DNA of 64,000 bases, taken from contig NZ_JASCIQ010000016.1 in assembly GCF_029968035.1 (NCBI RefSeq), positions 104,801 to 168,800 on the forward strand. Direction: 5' to 3'. Of the stretch, positions 6,790-15,493 are shown one piece after another. A model generated the notes under the pieces. It ran no database searches, had not been told where the DNA came from, and saw only the letters and a program-made list of their open reading frames with translations. The DNA comes from Streptomyces cavernicola (lineage in GTDB: Bacteria; Actinomycetota; Actinomycetes; Streptomycetales; Streptomycetaceae). The position numbers were made by a program, and so were the translations under genes. Every line of letters starts with the position of its first letter. Position 1 is the first letter of the stretch.

Positions 6790-8427
6790 ATGAACGATCA
6801 GGACCTGGCCGGGGCGAGCGCCGCCGAGCCGAGCGCCCCGCCGGGGCTTCGCCGCGAGCGGCCGCACCGCCTGCTCGGCGGCGTCTGCTCGGGCCTCGGC
6901 CGGCACTGCGATCTGGACCCGGTGATCTTCCGTATCGGCATCGCCGTGCTCGCCGTCACCGGCGGCCTCGGCCTGATCTTCTACGGCTTCGCCTGGCTGC
7001 TCCTCCCGCTCGACGGGGACGAGGAGAGCGAGGGCCGCAAGCTGCTCACCGGCCGGGTCTCCGGCGCCGGCCTGTCCGCGCTGCTCTGCGCGCTCATCGG
7101 CTGCGGCGTGTTCCTTTCCATGCTGAACAACGGCAGTGTGCTCACCTTCGCGGCGATGCTCGCCCTGCTGCTCGCGGGCGCGGGGTACTGGTCGCGGAAC
7201 CGCCGGGCCGCCGACGCCACCCCGGTCACGGCCCAGAAGGTCGCCGACGCCCCGCCGGAGGCCCAGGCCCCGCCGGTCGCCGGGACCATGTCCTGGTGGC
7301 GCGACCCGATAGTGAAGGACGGCACGCACGAGGGCGGCACGGGTTACACCTGGGGCCCGGTGGACATCATTCGCGGCGACCGCCACCCGTTCCCGCTGGG
7401 ACACAACTGGGTGTTCCACCACGAGCCCCCGGAGGAGTTCCCGGAGCCGCCCGAGCCGAAGCCACGCGGGCCACGCCGGATCGGCGGCTGGGTGTTCCTG
7501 CTCGCGCTGCTCGCCGCAGTGCTCGGCACCGCGCTCACCTGGAGCGACCACGGGGGCGCGGGCTCGCTCGGCCTCAGCCTGCAGGCCGGCCTGGCCTGCG
7601 CGCTCGCAGTGTTCGGCCTGGGCATCGCGGTGAGCGCGTTCCTCGGGCGTACGGGCGTGGGCTCGATCGTCCTCGCGGTGCTCACGGCAGGCCTGTTGGC
7701 GATCGCGACAGTCCTGCCGGCCAACATCGGCACGACCTGGACGCACAGACAGTGGCGCCCGACCGCGACGGCACAGGTGCGGCCGGTGTACGAGGTGGGC
7801 TCGGGCGTCGGCAGCCTCGACCTGACGGGCGTCGACCTGCGCAAGGGCCAGACCATGCGGACGGCGGTCGAGGTCGGGGCGGGCCGGGTGGAGGTGGTCG
7901 TGCCGGACGACGTCACCGTGCGGCTCCGGGTCGAAGTGGGCGTCGGCGACATCCGGTTGCCGGGCGAGGCCTCCGACGACGTGGACGTCGCCCCAGGCCA
8001 GGACCGCGCCGCCATGCTCAGACCGCCGAAGGGCACGCCCGAGGCCGGCACGGTCGACCTGAGACTCGAAGTAGGCGTCGGCCAGGCGGAGGTGAGACGC
8101 GCGGCGGCCGGTGCCGAGCCGGACGGACCGACCGAGCCGAGCGACCCGACCAGACCGACGGCACCCACGGCACCGACCGCCCCCACAGCGCCCAGAGCAC
8201 TCGCCACGCCCGCAGCACTCGCCGCCCCCGCAGCACCCACCGCCCCGGCGAACCCGACCGCACCGACCCAACCGAAGGAGCCGCCCGAACGGACCGAACC
8301 AAGCGGCCCGACCTCCCCCGACACCCCGACCGAACCGAGCGAGCCCCAGCAGGAGCCCGCCCCGCAGAAGCCCGCCCCGCCGGAGCGCGTCCCAGCACCG
8401 TCCGCACCCTCGTTCCCGCCGGAGTAG
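6790..8427 (+). CDS. PspC-domain multi-pass membrane protein with Pro/Thr-rich tail
   Basis: The 545-residue protein starts at ATG 6790 (MNDQDLAG). A PspC domain (LRRERPHRLLGGVCSGLGRH, then a hydrophobic helix) covers residues about 20-80. Further membrane helices lie near 88-105, 110-130, 230-252, 265-290 and 295-315. A beta-rich region repeats VGVG/VEVG patterns typical of LiaF-like C-terminal domains (YEVGSGVGSLDLTG, VEVGAGRVEVVVP). The last about 110 residues are a Pro/Thr/Ala/Glu-rich repeat tail. It probably acts with the divergent kinase/regulator pair in envelope-stress sensing (inference from PspC/LiaF families). Confidence 0.88.
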   Translation: MNDQDLAGASAAEPSAPPGLRRERPHRLLGGVCSGLGRHCDLDPVIFRIGIAVLAVTGGLGLIFYGFAWLLLPLDGDEESEGRKLLTGRVSGAGLSALLCALIGCGVFLSMLNNGSVLTFAAMLALLLAGAGYWSRNRRAADATPVTAQKVADAPPEAQAPPVAGTMSWWRDPIVKDGTHEGGTGYTWGPVDIIRGDRHPFPLGHNWVFHHEPPEEFPEPPEPKPRGPRRIGGWVFLLALLAAVLGTALTWSDHGGAGSLGLSLQAGLACALAVFGLGIAVSAFLGRTGVGSIVLAVLTAGLLAIATVLPANIGTTWTHRQWRPTATAQVRPVYEVGSGVGSLDLTGVDLRKGQTMRTAVEVGAGRVEVVVPDDVTVRLRVEVGVGDIRLPGEASDDVDVAPGQDRAAMLRPPKGTPEAGTVDLRLEVGVGQAEVRRAAAGAEPDGPTEPSDPTRPTAPTAPTAPTAPRALATPAALAAPAAPTAPANPTAPTQPKEPPERTEPSGPTSPDTPTEPSEPQQEPAPQKPAPPERVPAPSAPSFPPE

Positions 8428-8430
8428 CCC

Positions 8431-8694
8431 ATGCTGAAGCACGAGTTCCAGCCCGGAAAGCTCGTCGCGGGCCTCGCCCTGCTCGCCGCGGGCGTGGCCT
8501 ACGCGGGGGACGCGACCGGGGCCTGGCGCGTTCCGTGGTTCGTGCTGTTCCCGCTGGTCTGCGGCGGCCTGTTCCTCGCGGCGGTCGTGGCCGCGGCGGG
8601 CTACGGGATCCGGCGCCGCCGCTCCCGTAGCAGAGCGTCGAGGGAGAACGTGGGGGCGCCCGCGAGCAGCAGCGGGAGCCAGGCCATCAAGTAG
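8431..8694 (+). CDS. Small two-helix membrane protein, 3' end overlaps convergent DoxX gene
   Basis: The 87-residue frame starts 4 bp after the PspC gene stop, so it is likely cotranscribed. Two hydrophobic helices lie near residues 10-28 and 36-60, followed by an Arg/Ser-rich tail. The last 94 bp (8601-8694) overlap the 3' end of the DoxX gene on the other strand. The helices look coding, while the overlapping tail could be an artefact of a shifted stop. The function is unknown, but it may assist the PspC protein. Confidence 0.6.
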   Translation: MLKHEFQPGKLVAGLALLAAGVAYAGDATGAWRVPWFVLFPLVCGGLFLAAVVAAAGYGIRRRRSRSRASRENVGAPASSSGSQAIK

Positions 8695-9116
8695 GCGAGG
8701 TCGTTGCCGTAGTAGTAGGGCTCGACGGCCCAGCTGACCGTCAGCCACAGGCTCAGCGAGATCAGCGCGCCGCCGAGCGCGGCGAGGCGGGTGAGGAGGC
8801 CGACCAACGTGCCGAGACCGACGACGAGTTCACCGATGCCGATGGCGTAGCCGAAGCCGACGGGACTCTTCAGTGCGAGGTCCACGAGAGCGGGGATCGC
8901 CGAGGAGTCGCGGACGCCCCGCATGGTCTCGGCGATGGAGCCGGAGCCGGAGTCGGACATGAAGGTGGAGTCGGTGAGCTTGTCGAGACCGGCGTAGATG
9001 AAGGTGACGCCGAGGAAGATCCGCAGGGGAAGGAGGGCGTGCCGGGTGAGGGTCGCCTTCAGGCTGCCGCCGTCGGCCCGCGCGATGTAGGGGTCGCTCC
9101 GCATGCCGTGTGCCAT
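8601..9116 (-). CDS. DoxX-family membrane protein
   Basis: The 171-residue protein starts at ATG 9116 (MAHGMRSD), preceded by GAGAGGCGG; a TTG start at 9146 is also open. The family signature is visible: a first helix with LRIFLGVTFIYAGLDKL, then GYAIGIGELVVGLGTLVGLLTRLAALGG, and a final pair of helices around LWLTVSW and LAYLMAWLPLLLAG. DoxX proteins are small four-helix membrane proteins linked to thiosulfate:quinone oxidoreductase or to oxidative-stress complexes, but the specific role here cannot be told. It converges on and overlaps the small PspC-linked gene by 94 bp. Confidence 0.85.
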   Translation of the reverse strand: MAHGMRSDPYIARADGGSLKATLTRHALLPLRIFLGVTFIYAGLDKLTDSTFMSDSGSGSIAETMRGVRDSSAIPALVDLALKSPVGFGYAIGIGELVVGLGTLVGLLTRLAALGGALISLSLWLTVSWAVEPYYYGNDLAYLMAWLPLLLAGAPTFSLDALLRERRRRIP

Positions 9117-9220
9117 GGTGCCCGCCGCCTCTCGTTGATCGGCCAACAGACCATACGTACGGCAGAAGGGCGCGCCTCACCAGTACCCGGAGCCGAACGG
9201 AGCGTTCCGGGATGTCGACG

Positions 9221-10489
9221 TCAGTCGGTCACCTCGACGACACAACGGTTGCTCTCCACCCCTGCTGCGGTGATGACCTGCACTTCCACACGGCCGGGCG
9301 GGATGTCCACGGGGACCGGAACCGTGAGTACCGAGTCGGTGGGATTGGTGAAGCCGCCGGGAACCGGAACGAGAGGGACATGGACATGCACGGGGCCGAC
9401 ACGGACGACGACGCGGGAGAGGCGGTCCGGGGCGCCGGCGCCGGGCGGTACGAATCCGGCGCCGCGGATCTCGATGTCGTCGCCGGTGCGGATCGGCGCG
9501 TCCAGGTCGCCCGGCTCGCGGGCACGGACCACGGAGAGGATCACGGGCCGGCCGCCCTCGGCGAACTTCCCGGCGAGGTAGGCGGCGGCCGAGACCAGCA
9601 CGAGGAGGGCGAGCCCCCACGGCAGGTCGGGCAGCCGGCCGGGCTCGCGGGCGAGCCGGACGGCGGCGAAGGCGAGAGCCCCGGCGGAGACGAGGACGTA
9701 CTGGACGTCGGTGAAGCTGCCCCGGCCCGCGTCGTCGGTGATCAGGTCGGAGGGGCGGGGCCGGTCGGCGGGGAGCTTCTGCAGCCGCTGCGCCTGGACG
9801 CGTACGACGACGAGGCGGCGCACCAGTACGGCGGCGGCGCAGACGACGGCGACGACGGTCAACAGGCCGAGGCCCGCGCCGAGTCGGAGGCCGTCGAGCA
9901 GGGCGGAGCGTTCACGTTCGGTCCCCGCGAGGGCGAGGCGGCCGGCCAGTACGAGCACGGCGAAGCCGGTCAGGAGGACCCAGGCGGCGGCGACGGCGCG
10001 GGAGGTGGAGAGCCGGTTGTCCTCGCCGACGAGGGGCGCGAGCGCCGCGCCGTGCGTCTGGTGGGCGTGGCCGACGGCGAGCAGGGCGCCTCCGCTGAGG
10101 GCGGCGGCGAGGGCGCCCGCGGTGCGGGCCGCGGTCCAGCCGGCGTCGATGGCGGTGAGGGCCTGGGCTAGCAGGAAGAGGGTTCCGGCCGCACCGACGG
10201 CGGTCAGGGTGCGGCGGTGCATCTGCCGCAGCCAGGCCCGCCCTTCGGCGCGGCCGCGCTCGGCGACGACGGCTGCCGACTGGGTCAGGGCGTCGGAGGC
10301 CCACTGCCGGGACGCGGCGGCCGAGTGGGCGAGGGCGGCGGGCAGTCCGTCGCCGGAGGCCAACGCGTCGCGCTGGGCGAGGAATTCGGCGACGGCGCGT
10401 CGATGTCCGGTGCGTGCGCCGTGCGGGCAGTCATCGCCGCAGGCGCAGCCGCCGTCGCGCGCCCCCTTCTCCGTCATGTGCACTGCCAC
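9221..10489 (-). CDS. Membrane protein with Cys-rich N-terminus, unknown function
   Basis: The 422-residue product has GTG 10489 as its start, supported by GGGGAG five bases upstream; ATG 10477 is the alternative. The N-terminus carries a short Cys cluster (CACGDDCPHG, residues about 16-25) that might bind a metal. Then come a cytosolic helix region (residues 30-100) and about six to seven membrane helices. The C-terminal ~130 residues form a beta-rich domain (VRAREPGDLDAPI, then VVVRVGPVHVHVPLVPVPG) resembling an immunoglobulin-like fold. No enzyme motif was recognised. It is downstream of, and in the same orientation as, the aldolase gene but separated by 164 bp. Confidence 0.78.
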   Translation of the reverse strand: MAVHMTEKGARDGGCACGDDCPHGARTGHRRAVAEFLAQRDALASGDGLPAALAHSAAASRQWASDALTQSAAVVAERGRAEGRAWLRQMHRRTLTAVGAAGTLFLLAQALTAIDAGWTAARTAGALAAALSGGALLAVGHAHQTHGAALAPLVGEDNRLSTSRAVAAAWVLLTGFAVLVLAGRLALAGTERERSALLDGLRLGAGLGLLTVVAVVCAAAVLVRRLVVVRVQAQRLQKLPADRPRPSDLITDDAGRGSFTDVQYVLVSAGALAFAAVRLAREPGRLPDLPWGLALLVLVSAAAYLAGKFAEGGRPVILSVVRAREPGDLDAPIRTGDDIEIRGAGFVPPGAGAPDRLSRVVVRVGPVHVHVPLVPVPGGFTNPTDSVLTVPVPVDIPPGRVEVQVITAAGVESNRCVVEVTD

Positions 10490-10653
10490 GTGCGCTCCCC
10501 ATCACTCCAACGATCCTCTTGACCGCCAACGCCCTTGATTTGATGGGGAATTGTGCCGCACTGCGGGGGCCTCGGGGGCGTGTTGTCAGGTCAGAGGGGG
10601 TGAGGGCCGTGGCGCGAGGTTGACTCGATCTTCCCGCCCGCGCCGGAGGCGCC

Positions 10654-11439
10654 CTACGACAGCAGATCCGGCTCCCCGCGGCTGACGTCCTGCCACAGCG
10701 GCTGGTAGTTGATCCACGCCACCAGGTCCGTGCCCAACTGCTCGCGCAGCGCCACCGCGTCCTTGTGGCCGATGAGCACCGGACGGCCGGCGGCGCGGGC
10801 CTCCAGCTGGACCTGGCAGGAACGCTCCATGGAGATGAACCACCAGGCGGCCGCGTCGACCGAGTCGCCGACGGTGAGCAGCCCGTGGTTACGCAGGACG
10901 GCCGCCTTGCGCTCGCCCAGGGCGGCGGCGATGCGGCGGCCCTCGTCCGCGTCGACGGCGGCGAGCGTCACGGCGTCGTACAGCGCGTGGTCCTCGTAGA
11001 ACGCGCAGGCCTCCTGCGTGATCGGTTCGAGGAGCTCACCGAGCGCGGACAGGGCGCGGCCGCGCAGCGAGTGGCAGTGCGCGACGGACACGACGTCCGG
11101 GCGCGCCTCGTGCACCTGGGCGTGCACGGTGATCGCGGCCTGGTTGACGTGATAGCGCCCGTCGAGCACCTGGCCCGCGCCGTCGACGAGGATCAGGTCG
11201 CTGACGGTGATGTGCTTGAAGGGCATGCCGAAGGGGTTGACCCAGTAGCAGTCGGTGAACTCCGGGTCCCGGGCGGTGATATGGCCCGATACGCCGTCCT
11301 CGTACCCGAAGCGGCCGAACAGCCGCAGGGCGCCCGCGAGCCGTTCCTTGCGGTGCCGGCGCTCGTCCGCGACGGTCTCGTGCACGGGCGGCAGCGCGAA
11401 CTGCAGCTGGTCGACGGGTATCGGCGTGGGCGCGGGCAT
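10654..11439 (-). CDS. Class II aldolase/adducin family protein
   Basis: The 261-residue protein starts at ATG 11439 with a good ribosome binding site (GGAGGG, 8 bases upstream). Family motifs are present: SGHITARDP (substrate loop), the metal-binding VAHCHSLRGRAL and LRNHGLLTVGDS. In the class II aldolase fold such His residues bind Zn2+, and enzymes cleave or decarboxylate sugar phosphates or act on small hydroxy-acids. The substrate is not predictable from sequence. It is divergent from the FG-GAP gene. In the shared 172-bp gap a 5-bp inverted repeat GGTCA-N7-TGACC (11483-11499) could be an operator. Confidence 0.88.
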   Translation of the reverse strand: MPAPTPIPVDQLQFALPPVHETVADERRHRKERLAGALRLFGRFGYEDGVSGHITARDPEFTDCYWVNPFGMPFKHITVSDLILVDGAGQVLDGRYHVNQAAITVHAQVHEARPDVVSVAHCHSLRGRALSALGELLEPITQEACAFYEDHALYDAVTLAAVDADEGRRIAAALGERKAAVLRNHGLLTVGDSVDAAAWWFISMERSCQVQLEARAAGRPVLIGHKDAVALREQLGTDLVAWINYQPLWQDVSRGEPDLLS

Positions 11440-11611
11440 GGTCGTCCCTCCATTCCTGGTGTACGGGGCGGAAGTTACCGTCGGTCAACCGAAGTGACCA
11501 GGGGCGTCCTGTGAAAAGAGTGCGCAGCCGACGGCGCGGCGCCGGGGAACACAACCCTGCGCACCCCTCGCGAGTCTGCCTGGGCAGACCACACGCATCA
11601 CAGGAGGACCC

Positions 11612-13027
11612 GTGCGCCACCGCCCCCACACCCTGGCCGCCGGCTGCGCCCTGGCCGCCGCCCTGCTGACCGCCCCGCTCGCCCTCGCCGCCCCCGCGTC
11701 AGCCGAAGCGGCCAGAGCGGCCACCAGCGCCCCGGCCGCCGAAACGCCGGCCGCCGACGCCCCCATAGGCACGCAGCCGCGCGCGGACTTCGACGGCGAC
11801 GGCAGGACGGACGTCGCCTCCGCCGCCCCGTCCGCCACGGTCGGCGGCCAGGAACGCGCCGGATACGTCTCGGTCGTCCACGGCAGCGGCCGCCACCAGA
11901 CGATCACCGCGGCCGCCCCGGCAGGCGGTGCCGCGTTCGGCGGGGCCACGGCGGCACGCGACCTCGACGGCGACGGCCGCACCGACCTCGCCGTCCAGGA
12001 CCGCACCGCCGTCGTCGTGCACTGGGGCTCGGCGCAGGGCCTCAGCGCCGAGGCCACCCCGCTGCCCGCGACCGCCCGCGCCGGCGGATTCCCGCTCACC
12101 GAGGGCGACTTCGACGGCGACGGCCACGCCGACCTGGTCGCCAGGGACAGCGACCCGGACGCCGAGTGGGGTCAACTGCGCGTCCTGTACGGCCCGTTCG
12201 ACCGCGCGGGCGCCCCCGCCCGCAGCTCCGGCCTCACCACCGGCCGCACCTTCGAGCCGACCGGCCTGGCCGCCGACGACATCACCGGCGACGGCCGCGA
12301 CGACCTGGTGACGACGCACGCCTTCGAGGAGATGTCGGAGTCGAGCCTGTTCTGGGCCGGTACCGCGAGCGGCCTCTCGACCAGCGCCAAGTCCCTGCCC
12401 GACGCGGCCGCGGCGACCATCGGCGACGTCGACAAGGACGGCCGCGGCGACCTGGTGATCCGCACCGTGCCCGGCGGCGTGGTGGAGAACCTGCCGTACG
12501 ACGCGGGCACGATCAAGGTCCTCTACGGCACCGCGTCCGGGCCCTCGACGACCCGCACCAGCACCCTCACGCAGAGCTCCGCGGGCGTGCCCGGCGCGAG
12601 CGAGGACGGCGACCAGTTCGGCTACGCCCTTGCCGCGGGCGACGTGAACGGCGACGGCTACGCGGACATCGCGGCCGGCGTCCCGTACGAGGACCTCTCG
12701 GGCGCGGCCGGCGGCGGCAAGGACGCGGGCTCGGCGGTGCTGCTCAAGGGCGGCGCATCGGGCCTGACCGGCACCGGCGCCAAGGCGTACCACCAGGACA
12801 CGGCCGGGGTCCCCGGAGTCGCGGAGGCGGGCGACCGCTTCGGCGCCTCGGTCGCCCTGCCCCCGGGCCTCGGCCTGGTCGCGGGCGCACCCGACGAGGA
12901 CACCGCCGCCGGTCAGGGCTCGGGCGCGGTGTGGCTGCGCCTCGGCGTCTCCGGTACGTACGCGGTGAACCCGGGCGACATCGGGGCCCCGGCGCCGGGC
13001 GCGGCGTTCGGCACGTATCTGCGCTGA
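11612..13027 (+). CDS. Secreted FG-GAP (integrin alpha N-terminal-like) repeat protein
   Basis: The 471-residue product has GTG 11612 as its start after a good CAGGAGG. A signal peptide with an Ala-rich core (residues about 8-32) is followed by repeated FG-GAP/VCBS blades. Each carries a Ca2+-binding DxDGDGxxD signature: DFDGDGRTDVA, DLDGDGRTDLA, DFDGDGHADLV, DITGDGRDDLV, DVDKDGRGDLV and DVNGDGYADIA. That is consistent with a beta-propeller of six to seven blades in the extracellular space. Such proteins are common in Streptomyces secretomes, and their ligands are usually unknown. A 17-bp inverted repeat (13060-13098) ends the transcript. Confidence 0.9.
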   Translation: MRHRPHTLAAGCALAAALLTAPLALAAPASAEAARAATSAPAAETPAADAPIGTQPRADFDGDGRTDVASAAPSATVGGQERAGYVSVVHGSGRHQTITAAAPAGGAAFGGATAARDLDGDGRTDLAVQDRTAVVVHWGSAQGLSAEATPLPATARAGGFPLTEGDFDGDGHADLVARDSDPDAEWGQLRVLYGPFDRAGAPARSSGLTTGRTFEPTGLAADDITGDGRDDLVTTHAFEEMSESSLFWAGTASGLSTSAKSLPDAAAATIGDVDKDGRGDLVIRTVPGGVVENLPYDAGTIKVLYGTASGPSTTRTSTLTQSSAGVPGASEDGDQFGYALAAGDVNGDGYADIAAGVPYEDLSGAAGGGKDAGSAVLLKGGASGLTGTGAKAYHQDTAGVPGVAEAGDRFGASVALPPGLGLVAGAPDEDTAAGQGSGAVWLRLGVSGTYAVNPGDIGAPAPGAAFGTYLR

Positions 13028-13059
13028 ACAGCCGGTGACTGTGTAGGTCACGAAAAGGG

Positions 13060-13098
13060 GGCCGGGATTCCCGACAGGAGATGTCGGGAATCCCGGCC
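13060..13098. terminator. 17-bp perfect inverted repeat, terminator of FG-GAP gene
   Basis: Arms 13060-13076 and 13082-13098 are perfect reverse complements around a 5-nt loop, 33 bp after the FG-GAP stop. An ATG at 13081 lies in the loop, but translation from there would need the hairpin to open. This argues for a later start of the next gene. Confidence 0.8.
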
Positions 13099-13110
13099 CA
13101 CACTGAGCGC

Positions 13111-13620
13111 ATGACGCCCATGACGCGCATGCCGTTCAGGACCACGTTCAACTGGGAAGCCTTCGCGACCGCCGAGCCCGACCTCGCCGCGGCCGTCGAG
13201 GAACGCTTCGGCTCGTTCACGCACCACGTCCTCGCGACGCTCCGCAGGGACGGCTCGCCGCGCACCAGCGGACTCGAAGTCCGGTTCCTGGACGGCGAGT
13301 TGTGGCTCGCGATGATGCCGGACTCGCGGAAGGCGCACGACCTGCGCCGCGACCCGCGCTTCGCGCTCCAGGCCAACCCGGGCGCGGGCCAGAGCATGGG
13401 CGGCGGCGACGTGCGCATCGCGAGCCGCGCCGTCGAGATCCACGACCTCGAGGGCCGCGCCCGCTACACCCAGGAGGTCGAGCCGCCGGACCCGGACGCC
13501 TTCCACCTGTTCCGCACCGAACTGACCCAGGTGGTACGGACGTTCGTCGAGGACGACACGTATCTGGCCGTACAGATCTGGAAACCCGGAGAGCCCCTCC
13601 GTACCGTCAGGCGGACGTGA
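13111..13620 (+). CDS. Pyridoxamine 5'-phosphate oxidase-like (FMN/F420 split-barrel) protein
   Basis: The product has 169 residues from ATG 13111. ATG codons at 13081, 13120 and 13129 are in the same frame; 13081 lies in the loop of a terminator hairpin and is rejected. The domain reads SFTHHVLATLRRDGSPRTSGLEVRF, then ELWLAMMPDSRKAHDLRRDPRFALQ, the usual start and second strand pattern of PNPOx-like split barrels. Many actinobacterial members use F420 rather than FMN to reduce or detoxify substrates; the cofactor here is open. It converges with guaA, leaving 35 bp between the stops. Confidence 0.85.
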   Translation: MTPMTRMPFRTTFNWEAFATAEPDLAAAVEERFGSFTHHVLATLRRDGSPRTSGLEVRFLDGELWLAMMPDSRKAHDLRRDPRFALQANPGAGQSMGGGDVRIASRAVEIHDLEGRARYTQEVEPPDPDAFHLFRTELTQVVRTFVEDDTYLAVQIWKPGEPLRTVRRT

Positions 13621-13655
13621 GGGGCTCTCGACAGGGACCTACGAAGCCGGGGAGG

Positions 13656-15242
13656 TCACTCCCACTCGATGGTGCCCGGCGGCTTGCTCGTGACGTCGAG
13701 GACGACTCGGTTCACATCGGCCACCTCGTTGGTGATCCGCGTGGAGATCCGCGCGAGGACGTCGTACGGCATGCGCGTCCAGTCGGCCGTCATGGCGTCC
13801 TCGGACGAGACGGGGCGCAGGACGATCGGGTGGCCGTACGTACGGCCGTCGCCCTGGACGCCGACCGAGCGGACGTCGGCGAGGAGGACGACCGGGCACT
13901 GCCAGATCTCGCTGTCGAGACCGGCGGCGGTCAGCTCCTCGCGGGCGATGGCGTCGGCCTCGCGCAGCAGGTCGAGCCGGTCCTTGGTGACCTCGCCGAC
14001 GATGCGGATACCGAGGCCGGGGCCGGGGAACGGCTGGCGCTGGACGATCTCGGCGGGCAGGCCGAGCTCCTGGCCCACCATGCGGACCTCGTCCTTGAAC
14101 AGCTGGCGCAGCGGCTCGACGAGCTCGAACTCGATGTCGTCGGGCAGGCCGCCCACGTTGTGGTGGGACTTGATGTTCGCGGTGCCGGTGCCGCCGCCGG
14201 ACTCGACGATGTCCGGGTAGAGCGTGCCCTGCACGAGGAACGCGACCTCGGGGCCGTCCTCCTGGAGGATCTCCAGCTGGGCCTGCTCGAAGACGCGGAT
14301 GAACTCACGGCCGATGATCTTGCGCTTGGTCTCCGGGTCGGAGACGCCGGCGAGCGCGGTCAGGAAGCGCTCGGACGCGTCGACGACCTTCAGGTTCGCG
14401 CCGGTCGCGGCGACGAAGTCCTTCTCGACCTGCTCGGTCTCGCCCTTGCGCATCAGGCCGTGGTCGACGTACACGCAGGTCAGCTGCGAGCCGATGGCCT
14501 TCTGCACGAGGGCCGCGGCCACCGCGGAGTCGACGCCGCCGGAGAGGCCGCAGATCGCGCGCTTGTCGCCGACCTGGGCGCGGATCGCCTCGACCTGCTC
14601 GTCGATGACGCTGCCCGTGGTCCAGCTCGGCTCGATGCCGGCGCCGCGGTACAGGAAGTGCTCGAGGACCTGCTGGCCGTGCGTGGAGTGCATCACCTCG
14701 GGGTGGTACTGCACGCCGTACAGCTTCTTCTCGTCGTTCTCGAAGGCGGCGACCGGGACCACGTCGGTGGACGCGGTGACGGTGAAGCCCTCAGGTGCGG
14801 CGGAGCAGGCGTCGCCGTGGGACATCCACACCGACTGCTCGGCGGGGGTGCCCTCGAAGAGCGTCGAGCCGGACTTGGAGACGGTCAGCGGGGTGCGGCC
14901 GTACTCACGGGCGCCGTTGTCGTCGACGGTGCCGCCCAGGGTGGTGGCCATGAGCTGGAAGCCGTAGCACATGCCGAAGACGGGGACGCCGGCCTCGAAG
15001 AGCGCGCGGTCGAGGCTCGGGGCGCCCTCGGCGTACACCGACGACGGGCCGCCGGAGAGGATGATCGCCGCGGGGTTCTTGGCGAGCATCTCGTCGACCG
15101 GCATGGTGCTCGGGACGATCTCGCTGTAGACCCGGGCCTCCCGCACGCGGCGGGCGATGAGCTGGGCGTACTGCGCACCGAAGTCGACGACCAGGACGGT
15201 GTCGGGGGCGGCAGCTGATGAGGATGAGGACACTGCTGGCAC
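13656..15242 (-). CDS. guaA: GMP synthase (glutamine-hydrolysing)
   Basis: The protein has 528 residues with GTG 15242 as start (GGAAGG eight bases upstream). An ATG at 15395 is in frame but would give an atypical 50-residue extension and would overlap the divergent leader gene. The class I glutamine amidotransferase domain has VLVVDFGAQYAQLIARRVRE, the Cys nucleophile in GMCYGFQLMA and the His-Glu pair in QYHPEVMHS. The ATP-pyrophosphatase domain has the P-loop LSGGVDSAVAAAL and a C-terminal dimerisation domain ending in PPGTIEWE. It converts XMP + glutamine + ATP to GMP, the last step of guanine nucleotide synthesis started by guaB at 37501-39003. Confidence 0.97.
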   Translation of the reverse strand: MPAVSSSSSAAAPDTVLVVDFGAQYAQLIARRVREARVYSEIVPSTMPVDEMLAKNPAAIILSGGPSSVYAEGAPSLDRALFEAGVPVFGMCYGFQLMATTLGGTVDDNGAREYGRTPLTVSKSGSTLFEGTPAEQSVWMSHGDACSAAPEGFTVTASTDVVPVAAFENDEKKLYGVQYHPEVMHSTHGQQVLEHFLYRGAGIEPSWTTGSVIDEQVEAIRAQVGDKRAICGLSGGVDSAVAAALVQKAIGSQLTCVYVDHGLMRKGETEQVEKDFVAATGANLKVVDASERFLTALAGVSDPETKRKIIGREFIRVFEQAQLEILQEDGPEVAFLVQGTLYPDIVESGGGTGTANIKSHHNVGGLPDDIEFELVEPLRQLFKDEVRMVGQELGLPAEIVQRQPFPGPGLGIRIVGEVTKDRLDLLREADAIAREELTAAGLDSEIWQCPVVLLADVRSVGVQGDGRTYGHPIVLRPVSSEDAMTADWTRMPYDVLARISTRITNEVADVNRVVLDVTSKPPGTIEWE

Positions 15243-15289
15243 TGCGGCGGCCTTCCGGCGGTGGTGGGGAGGGGGGTCTCTACTTGTCG

Positions 15290-15295
15290 ATTCTA
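15290..15295 (-). promoter_or_regulatory. Candidate guaA -10 element
   Basis: On the minus strand this reads TAGAAT, a good vegetative -10 hexamer, 47 bases upstream of the guaA GTG. No convincing -35 was found at 16-19 bases further upstream, so this is only a candidate. Confidence 0.4.
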
Positions 15296-15350
15296 ACGGC
15301 GCGCGGGAGTGAGCTTTCGTCTCACCATCCGAACCCGGGACCGGCCCGCC

Positions 15351-15380
15351 TTGACCGGGTGTGTGCGCGTACGGCAATAC
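15351..15380 (+). promoter_or_regulatory. Promoter of the chorismate mutase leader
   Basis: A -35 TTGACC (15351-15356) and a -10 CAATAC (15375-15380) are separated by 18 bp. The predicted start point, about 7 bases after the -10, coincides with the GTG at 15388, so the leader peptide mRNA would be leaderless. Confidence 0.6.
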
Positions 15381-15387
15381 TGTCCCC

Positions 15388-15474
15388 GTGAACAAGCAGA
15401 GCAGCGCCGTTTTCGCGGCCTTCGCGTTTACCTATGGCACCGGGCCCACCGGCTGCCATGGTCGTGCTGCTTGA
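15388..15474 (+). CDS. Phe/Tyr-rich leader peptide of chorismate mutase operon
   Basis: A 28-codon frame with a GTG start sits where the mRNA is predicted to begin. Its middle reads AVFAAFAFTY: three Phe codons and one Tyr codon within eight codons. This is the classic design of an amino-acid attenuator leader, where stalled ribosomes at low Phe/Tyr would alter mRNA folding. It is followed by an intrinsic terminator (15494-15527) and then the chorismate mutase gene, the committed step to Phe and Tyr, so the codon bias fits the pathway. The self-pairing ATGGCA/TGCCAT (about 15432-15458) within the leader could be the pause hairpin. The function is inferred from sequence only. Confidence 0.6.
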   Translation: MNKQSSAVFAAFAFTYGTGPTGCHGRAA

Positions 15475-15493
15475 TCCACTGAAGCGACTTCCC

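Noticed and set aside
13081..13110. ATG 13081 as start of the PNPOx-like gene
   Set aside because: The ATG lies in the loop of the 17-bp terminator hairpin and AGGAG is too close.
15243..15395. Longer guaA start at 15395
   Set aside because: It would add about 50 atypical residues and overlap the divergent leader gene start; GTG 15242 has a good ribosome binding site and the family length.
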